From NCBI GenBank assembly GCA_050942825.1, contig JBMNOA010000032.1, positions 1 through 19,558 on the forward strand: a stretch of DNA of 19,558 bases, read 5' to 3'. Origin of the DNA: CAYRML01 sp050942825. GTDB taxonomy: Bacteria; Bacillota; Dehalobacteriia; UBA4068. Of the stretch, positions 15,474-19,558 are shown piece after piece (position 1 is the first letter of the stretch; every line of letters starts with the position of its first letter). The notes beneath the pieces were generated by a model. It did no database searches, was not told where the DNA came from, and worked only from the letters and a program-made list of their open reading frames with translations. A program made the translations under genes and the position numbers.

Positions 15474-16166
15474 ATGGAAGTAAAACTTTTGACTTATACT
15501 CCGGCGCCGGAACAGGTTGTGGCGGCAGCGGCGCGCTTATGTTATTCCACCAAAAAAGCCGTACAAGTCATGGATGACTTTAATGAAACTAATACTGATG
15601 AATTTATTAGTAAATTGGTCAGCATGGGGCACTTTTCTCCTTTTGAGCATGTTTCCTTTACATTTGCCATAGACGGTGTTTCTAGAGCCTTATCGCATCA
15701 GTTGGTAAGACATCGTATCGGTTCTTCCTTCAGCCAGAAGTCACAACGTTATGTCAAAGAAAGTGACCAGGGACAGATCGTTAAGCCGAATTCTATTACC
15801 GGCAATTCCCGAGCCAATGAGATATTTGACCAAACTATCGAGCAGATTTATACAGCCTATAGTCAATTATTGCACATGGATATTCCTGCTGAGGATGCTA
15901 GATATCTTTTGCCTAATGCCACAGTGACCAATTTGGTTTTGACCATGAATGCGCGTAGTTTATTGCATTTTTTTGAACTGCGTTGCTGCAGGCGAGCTCA
16001 GTGGGAAATTAGGGCTTTAGCTGAACGGATGCTCGAATTGGTTCAAGGGGTTGCGCCTATAATTTTTTCTTCTGCCGGTGCCACTTGTGATACACAGGGA
16101 ATTTGCTATGAAGGAAAAATGAGTTGCGGTAAAGTTCCCGCAGAAAAGGTGATAGCAAGATCTTGA
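15474..16166 (+). CDS. thyX: ThyX, flavin-dependent thymidylate synthase
   Basis: ThyX makes dTMP from dUMP with methylene-tetrahydrofolate, FAD and NADPH, independently of ThyA. The protein shows GHFSPFEHVSFTFAIDGVSR, the ThyX signature RHR at 79-81 followed by SQKSQRYV, and the late conserved LLHFFELRCCRRAQWEIR with substrate-binding arginines. The spacing from RHR to the conserved Ser90 reads eight residues rather than the usual seven. I chose the ATG at 15474 (230 aa) because GAGGAGG at 15461-15467 lies six bases ahead. A TTG at 15468 and ATG at 15471 are in frame but too close to that site. It sits between mrnC and rlmB, as in several clostridial genomes. Confidence 0.94.
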   Translation: MEVKLLTYTPAPEQVVAAAARLCYSTKKAVQVMDDFNETNTDEFISKLVSMGHFSPFEHVSFTFAIDGVSRALSHQLVRHRIGSSFSQKSQRYVKESDQGQIVKPNSITGNSRANEIFDQTIEQIYTAYSQLLHMDIPAEDARYLLPNATVTNLVLTMNARSLLHFFELRCCRRAQWEIRALAERMLELVQGVAPIIFSSAGATCDTQGICYEGKMSCGKVPAEKVIARS

Positions 16167-16182
16167 ATAAACAGGAGAAGAT

Positions 16183-16917
16183 ATGAGTGAATTTATTTGT
16201 GGCCGCAATAGTGTGATAGCGGCTTTGAAATCAGAAAGAGAAATCAATCGTGTTTTGATTGCTCAAGGGGTGGATAGGTCATTTAGCGCTCAGGTAGTGG
16301 CTTTATGCAAAAAAAGAGGTATTCCCTATGTTATAACGAACAGACTTCAACTTGAAAAAATAGCCGGAGCTGATAACAGAGGAATAGTGGCTCAGGTTGC
16401 CGCCATTAAATATGTAGAAATTGAGGATATACTGGCTTTAGCTGCCGAAAGAAAAGAGCATCCCTTAGTTATTGTTTTGTCTGAGGTAGAGGATCCTCAT
16501 AATCTAGGTGCTATTATTCGTACGGCTTGCTGCGCTGGAGCACATGGCATAATCATACCTAAAAGGAGAGCAGCCTCCGTCAACCATACCGTAGATAAAG
16601 TATCTGCGGGGGCTGTAGCTTATATGCCGGTTGCCAGGGTGGCAAATCTTACTCAAGCTGTCAGAGAGCTTAAAAAAGCCGGCCTGTGGGTAGTGGCCGC
16701 AGATATGATGGGAGGGGATTATCGAGATGTTGATTTGAGCGGTCCTTTAGCTATTGTTATGGGCGGAGAAGATAAAGCAATTGGTCCGTTATTACTGAAA
16801 GAGTGTGATTTTGTTGCAAGAATCCCTATCACAGGAGAAATCTCATCGCTAAATGTATCTGCAGCGGCCGCTATTTTGATTTTTGAGGCTATTAACAGAA
16901 GGAGGGGAAGTAAATAA
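16183..16917 (+). CDS. rlmB: RlmB-type 23S rRNA 2'-O-methyltransferase (SpoU/TrmH family)
   Basis: A SPOUT-class enzyme expected to methylate the ribose of G2251 in 23S rRNA, at the P-site loop. The 244-aa protein has an N-terminal L30e-like RNA-binding domain (about 1-75, starting FICGRNSVIAAL) and the knotted methyltransferase domain. Its three motifs are present: SEVEDPHNLGAIIRTA with the catalytic arginine, LAIVMGGEDKAIGPLL, and IPITGEISSLNVSAAAAI. The ATG follows CAGGAGAAG. This is the last gene of the gltX run; the promoter pair for sigH begins right after it. Close relatives methylating other sites (e.g. TrmH) cannot be excluded, but the gene position favours RlmB (YacO of B. subtilis). 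Confidence 0.93.
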   Translation: MSEFICGRNSVIAALKSEREINRVLIAQGVDRSFSAQVVALCKKRGIPYVITNRLQLEKIAGADNRGIVAQVAAIKYVEIEDILALAAERKEHPLVIVLSEVEDPHNLGAIIRTACCAGAHGIIIPKRRAASVNHTVDKVSAGAVAYMPVARVANLTQAVRELKKAGLWVVAADMMGGDYRDVDLSGPLAIVMGGEDKAIGPLLLKECDFVARIPITGEISSLNVSAAAAILIFEAINRRRGSK

Positions 16918-16925
16918 TTATTTTC

Positions 16926-16953
16926 TTGACTAATAAGCGCAGGTAGATATTAT
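16926..16953 (+). promoter_or_regulatory. sigH promoter, upstream copy
   Basis: TTGACT at 16926-16931 and TATTAT at 16948-16953 with a 16-bp spacer, just after the rlmB stop. A second TATTAT at 16951 gives a less likely 19-bp spacer. Confidence 0.5.
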
Positions 16954-16983
16954 TATATTACTAATAATTGTCTATTATTGCTA

Positions 16984-17013
16984 TTGACTTATTGATTTTA
17001 TGTCGAGTATAAT
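16984..17013 (+). promoter_or_regulatory. sigH promoter, downstream copy
   Basis: TTGACT at 16984-16989, an 18-bp spacer and a perfect TATAAT at 17008-17013. It would start transcription near 17020, about 55 nt before the sigH start codon. This is the stronger of the two. Confidence 0.75.
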
Positions 17014-17073
17014 CTACTTGTAGTAAGTAATTATCAATGTGTGTAGCTAAAGATAAAACAGGATGTGAAGAAT

Positions 17074-17724
17074 ATGAGCCTTCATCCGCAGAGATCGATG
17101 CCAGAAAATTTTTCTTTAATGCCGGATGAACAGATTGTGGAAATTGCCAGAGAAGGCGATTCGGTAGCGCAGGAGTATCTGATTAATAAATATAAAAACT
17201 TTGTACGGGCTAAAGCCAGGTCGTACTTTTTGATTGGTGCAGATAAAGAAGATATTATTCAAGAAGGGATGATTGGTCTTTATAAGGCAATCCGAGATTT
17301 TCGCAGTGATAAACTTTCATCTTTTCGTGCCTTTGCCGAACTGTGTATTACCAGACAGATCATTACAGCTATAAAAACTGCCACCAGGCAAAAACATATA
17401 CCACTTAACTCATATGTTTCTTTAAATAAGCCAATTTATGATGAGGATTCTGATCGTACTTTGCTGGATATTATCTCCGGAACCAGAATTACAGATCCTG
17501 AAGAACTAATTATAAGCCGTGAAGAATTCGATGATATAGAAGAAAAAATGGGAGAAATCCTCAGTTCTCTAGAGTGGAAAGTGTTGATGTATTACTTGGA
17601 AGGTAAATCTTATCAGGAAATTGCTGCTGATTTGCAAAGACATGTCAAATCCATAGATAATGCTCTACAACGAGTTAAACGGAAATTAGAAAGATATTTG
17701 GAAAACCGTGAGTTGGGAAACTAA
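17074..17724 (+). CDS. sigH: RNA polymerase sigma-H factor (stage 0 sporulation / transition state)
   Basis: Sigma-H directs early sporulation and stationary-phase genes. The protein is very close to B. subtilis SigH over region 2 (NFVRAKARSYFLIGADKEDI, QEGMIGLYKAIRDF, AFAELCITRQIITAIKTATR) and region 4 (YLEGKSYQEIAADLQRHVK, SIDNALQRVKRKLERYLE), and the length of 216 aa is normal. I prefer ATG at 17074: AGGA at 17060-17063 is 10 nt ahead. An in-frame GTG at 17065 is only one base from that site. Tandem promoters precede it. Presence of SigH suggests a sporulating lineage but does not prove sporulation, since non-sporulating relatives keep it. It is commonly followed by rpmG-secE-nusG; here a tRNA cluster follows. 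Confidence 0.96.
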   Translation: MSLHPQRSMPENFSLMPDEQIVEIAREGDSVAQEYLINKYKNFVRAKARSYFLIGADKEDIIQEGMIGLYKAIRDFRSDKLSSFRAFAELCITRQIITAIKTATRQKHIPLNSYVSLNKPIYDEDSDRTLLDIISGTRITDPEELIISREEFDDIEEKMGEILSSLEWKVLMYYLEGKSYQEIAADLQRHVKSIDNALQRVKRKLERYLENRELGN

Positions 17725-17771
17725 ATTTTTAGTCTAAAATAAATAAATCTTACTATTAGCTGTTTTTTTTA

Positions 17772-17800
17772 TTGACAAGCACTTAAGTAATTGATATAAT
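17772..17800 (+). promoter_or_regulatory. Perfect consensus promoter of the tRNA cluster
   Basis: TTGACA at 17772-17777, exactly 17 bp, then TATAAT at 17795-17800: both hexamers are full consensus. The tRNA-Thr gene begins 16 bp after the -10 box, so the primary transcript has almost no leader. Confidence 0.93.
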
Positions 17801-17816
17801 AGATTTTGTCAGCCTT

Positions 17817-17892
17817 GCCGACGTAGCTCAATTGGCAGAGCAGCTGATTTGTAATCAGCAGGTTGCGGGTTCGAGTCCCATCGTCGGCTCCA
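17817..17892 (+). tRNA. tRNA-Thr (anticodon TGT)
   Basis: The acceptor stem GCCGACG pairs fully with CGTCGGC. The anticodon stem-loop is CTGATTTGTAATCAG with anticodon TGT, the T-arm contains GGTTCGAGTCC, and the discriminator T is followed by encoded CCA. 76 nt. First of three tRNAs on one transcript. Confidence 0.96.
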
Positions 17893-17931
17893 CCCTTATT
17901 TACTAGGTCGGTTTGGTAAATAATTTTATAT

Positions 17932-18016
<85 letters not shown>

Positions 18017-18023
18017 ATTATAT

Positions 18024-18088
<65 letters not shown>

Positions 18089-18099
<11 letters not shown>

Positions 18100-18126
18100 T
18101 ATATAGCAGGCGCTTAGTCGAAAGAC
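18089..18126 (+). repeat. Direct repeat copy 1 (tRNA-fMet 3' end plus flank)
   Basis: This 38-bp stretch covers the last 11 bases of tRNA-fMet, the 10-nt spacer and the first arm and loop of the terminator. It matches 19231-19268 at 34 of 38 positions without gaps. The tRNA and the terminator hairpin are intact here, so this is the functional copy. Confidence 0.9.
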
Positions 18127-18140
18127 TAGGCGCTTTTTTT
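18110..18140 (+). terminator. Rho-independent terminator of the tRNA cluster
   Basis: A 10-bp stem (GCGCTTAGTC with GACTAGGCGC, one T-G pair) is closed by a stable GAAA tetraloop and followed by seven T residues. It ends the tRNA-Thr-Tyr-fMet transcript. Confidence 0.94.
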
Positions 18141-18384
18141 GTTTTATACCTACAAGCTGTTGTTTATTTGATGTTTAGACAGGCTTGAGATTGTATGAGA
18201 ATATTTGAAATAACTGCAGTATAGATCAGATATCGAGTAGATGTTTGCATGATGTTTATGAGATGTTTGTGGGTAAATGTATTAATTTTTGCAAGAAAAG
18301 TGGTATAATATATTCAATAAGGGAATGGGTAAGATCTTAAAAAATTAAATATGTTTAGAACCCGGTAAACGTGTCGTTAGCATT
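18141..18384. other. AT-rich non-coding stretch after the tRNA terminator
   Basis: No gene seen. The only signal is an extended -10 promoter element, TGGTATAAT, at 18301-18309, without a good -35 box. It points toward the decayed coding region that begins at 18385 and the membrane protein gene at 18754. The 12-mer ATATTCAATAAG just after it recurs at 19530. Confidence 0.5.
18301..18309 (+). promoter_or_regulatory. Possible extended -10 promoter element
   Basis: TG, one base, then TATAAT: the extended -10 form that can work without a strong -35 box. No consensus -35 lies 17 bp upstream. It is located ahead of the decayed coding region at 18385. Confidence 0.35.
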
Positions 18385-18707
18385 ATGATTGTGCAGGAAA
18401 ATAAAAAACAATAGGGTATATAGTTTGTGTTCCAGTAATATGCTTTATATTCTGTATATACATTGGTGCATATTATGAATTCAGGGATGAATATCTTTAC
18501 TGTAGGAATGGTCCGTTCGTTGAAAAAATAGTCTGCTAGAATTTATATAGGTATAGGTTTTTACAGATGCTATCTTTAAAGGCATTATTAATGAAACGCA
18601 TCAAAATACGATAGCATGGCAAGGGTTATATTACTGGTACGATAACTATATCACCTGTGAACCGTGAAGAGTTTATAATTGAACTAACAAGACTGTCTAG
18701 AACATAG
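18385..18707 (+). pseudogene. Decayed small membrane or secreted protein gene, multiple frameshifts
   Basis: No single frame is open, but protein-like stretches follow each other in changing frames. An ATG at 18385 reads MIVQENKK and then stops. From there another frame continues TIGYIVCVPVICFIFCIYIG, a membrane-type segment, and on to a stop at 18537. A third frame carries DAIFKGIINETHQN through YYWYDNYITCEP, ending at 18665. The second frame resumes with SPVNREEFIIELTRL and stops at 18705. Joined, this would be a protein of about 105 residues with one N-terminal hydrophobic helix. The composition, and the need for about three frame changes, suggest an eroded gene rather than chance, but I recognise no family and cannot exclude non-coding DNA. 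Confidence 0.4.
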
Positions 18708-18753
18708 AATATAAAATCAAGGTATTGCCAAAAAAATAGAAAGAGAGATTAAA

Positions 18754-19113
18754 ATGAACAAATTTTTTAAGCCAAAGGTTATTCTGCCTATCATTCTGGG
18801 GATTACAATTGGCGGACTGCTCTTTGCCTTAGGTGAATACGATGATGCACCGGGAATGTGTGCTATTGGATTGTCAGTAGGTTTTATCCTAATTATGCTT
18901 GGCGTCAATAAAACAGGCGTCATTAAAAAAGGACTGCTAGCGCCAATTTTGCTGTTGTTTTTCGCTGTTTTTATCGCATTGATCACCACATCAATCCTAC
19001 TTGATGGCGAGTTTGGGGACAAACCGTGGTATTCCACTTTCGGGTTCGTGTCAGCCATCGTGTTGTTACTCGTGGGATTATTAAGAATAAGAATATTTCG
19101 TAAGTCAAATTAA
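18754..19113 (+). CDS. Small hypothetical membrane protein
   Basis: A 119-aa protein that I do not recognise. It has four hydrophobic segments, at about residues 9-26, 33-50, 60-82 and 94-112, separated by short loops (the first acidic, EYDDAPG; another DGEFGDKPW). The C-terminus is basic (RIRIFRKSN), so both ends are probably inside the cell. The ATG follows GAAAGAGAGATTAAA, a weak ribosome site. It stands alone on the plus strand between a decayed coding region and a zinc-ribbon fragment, in DNA bounded by a repeat of the tRNA-fMet 3' end. It may be cargo of an eroded insertion. The open frame and clear amphipathic pattern support a real gene; expression is uncertain. Confidence 0.65.
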   Translation: MNKFFKPKVILPIILGITIGGLLFALGEYDDAPGMCAIGLSVGFILIMLGVNKTGVIKKGLLAPILLLFFAVFIALITTSILLDGEFGDKPWYSTFGFVSAIVLLLVGLLRIRIFRKSN

Positions 19114-19263
19114 GAAGGACGTAAATGTAATGGGAAATGTCCGAAATGCAGTCGTGAATTCAAAAACACGGAACAAGATTACTTTTGCTTGAAACTGAAC
19201 AACATTGACGGATGTCAGTTTAAGTTTGGCCTCCGCAACCATGTATATCAGGCGCTTAGTTGA
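19114..19263 (+). pseudogene. Zinc-ribbon-like coding fragment without start codon
   Basis: The frame directly after the stop of the preceding gene stays open to a TGA at 19261 and reads NGKCPKCSREF, then YFCLK and DGCQFKFG. The pattern Cys-x2-Cys, Cys, Cys resembles the zinc ribbons at the C-termini of type IA topoisomerases and related mobile-element proteins. No ATG, GTG or ribosome site gives a plausible start. The frame runs into repeat copy 2, which supplies its last residues. Another short frame (ATG 19241 to TAG 19330, beginning MYIRRLVEKQLLDNG) could be its frameshifted continuation. I read it as a gene remnant; the family call is an inference from few residues. Confidence 0.35.
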
Positions 19264-19268
19264 AAAAC
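19231..19268 (+). repeat. Direct repeat copy 2 (diverged tRNA-fMet 3' end remnant)
   Basis: 34 of 38 positions match 18089-18126, ungapped. Weaker ungapped similarity extends 13 bases further left into the T-arm, where GTTCAAGT of the tRNA corresponds to GTTTAAGT at 19218-19225. The right half of the terminator hairpin is missing here. It is a degenerate copy, not a working tRNA: it could be an old attachment site or a leftover of tRNA duplication. Confidence 0.85.
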
Positions 19269-19361
19269 AATTACTGGATAATGGAGTAATCACACAGGAG
19301 ATTTCGATACAGCCAAATCAAAACTGTTAGATTCCTTATAATCATAACCACAAGTTAAAAT

Positions 19362-19408
19362 GGTGGTAAGGGCTCTTTGATCATAGTGCTTATAATTACC
19401 ACCCTAAT
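19362..19408 (+). terminator. Inverted repeat followed by T-run, possible terminator
   Basis: GGTGGTAA at 19362-19369 pairs perfectly with TTACCACC at 19396-19403, then CTAATTTTT follows. The loop is long (26 nt), so folding is less certain than for the other terminators. No gene was found between 19269 and 19558 other than the short frame noted for the zinc-ribbon remnant. Confidence 0.35.
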
Positions 19409-19558
19409 TTTTCTGTCCAATCAAGTGTACCCTATCCAACAAACTTCACATCTACGTTGATGACTTATGGGGGCAATATATTAAGACCCGATCTAAGTAA
19501 TATGACAATCTAAAACTATGGTTATGTAAATATTCAATAAGAAAATGGACTTCCGTAT

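Noticed and set aside
18141..19558. CRISPR array or tandem repeat array
   Set aside because: Only two copies of each repeat exist, with unequal and very long spacing; there is no regular repeat-spacer pattern anywhere in the window.

Overview
This window comes from an AT-rich, low-GC Gram-positive bacterium (Firmicutes, most likely Clostridia or Negativicutes). It carries the ctsR-mcsA-mcsB-clpC-radA block, then carD-yacL-isp genes, then gltX-cysS-mrnC-thyX-rlmB-sigH. That gene order, the typical Shine-Dalgarno sequences, the sporulation-type sigma-H factor and the consensus sigma-A promoters all point the same way. I cannot place it to genus from sequence alone.

Layout. (1) Bases 1-239 are the end of a ribosomal RNA operon: 5S rRNA, tRNA-Asn and a strong terminator. 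(2) Bases 343-5040 are the class III heat-shock operon: a promoter, two tandem CtsR-box-like sites, then ctsR, mcsA, mcsB and clpC. CtsR is the repressor, McsB the arginine kinase that inactivates it and tags proteins, McsA the partner of McsB, and ClpC the unfoldase that works with ClpP. radA follows after a GC-rich hairpin. (3) Bases 6577-11156 hold carD, driven by two near-identical tandem promoters, then yacL (PIN-TRAM), a fused ispDF gene of the MEP isoprenoid pathway, and a RACo-like [2Fe-2S]/ASKHA protein. The last three overlap or are closely spaced. disA, often next to radA in related genomes, is absent. (4) A TerC-family membrane protein gene lies on the minus strand and ends tail-to-tail with the RACo-like gene. 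(5) Bases 12093-16917 form a compact plus-strand run, gltX-cysS-mrnC-thyX-rlmB, covering aminoacyl-tRNA synthesis, 23S rRNA maturation and modification, and thymidylate synthesis. (6) sigH follows with tandem promoters of its own. (7) A tRNA cluster, Thr-Tyr-fMet, has a perfect consensus promoter and a strong terminator.

(8) From 18141 onward the sequence changes character. The rpmG-secE-nusG genes that commonly follow sigH are not in the window. Instead there is a decayed coding region with several frameshifts, a small intact membrane-protein gene, a zinc-ribbon-like coding fragment without a start codon, and a diverged second copy of the tRNA-fMet 3' end plus its flank, 1142 bp from the first. 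This looks like an eroded insertion or duplication at a tRNA gene and is the least conventional part of the window. The rest is conserved housekeeping DNA, with a few unusual details: the ispDF fusion and its coupling to the RACo-like gene, missing disA, tandem promoters, and strong inverted repeats.
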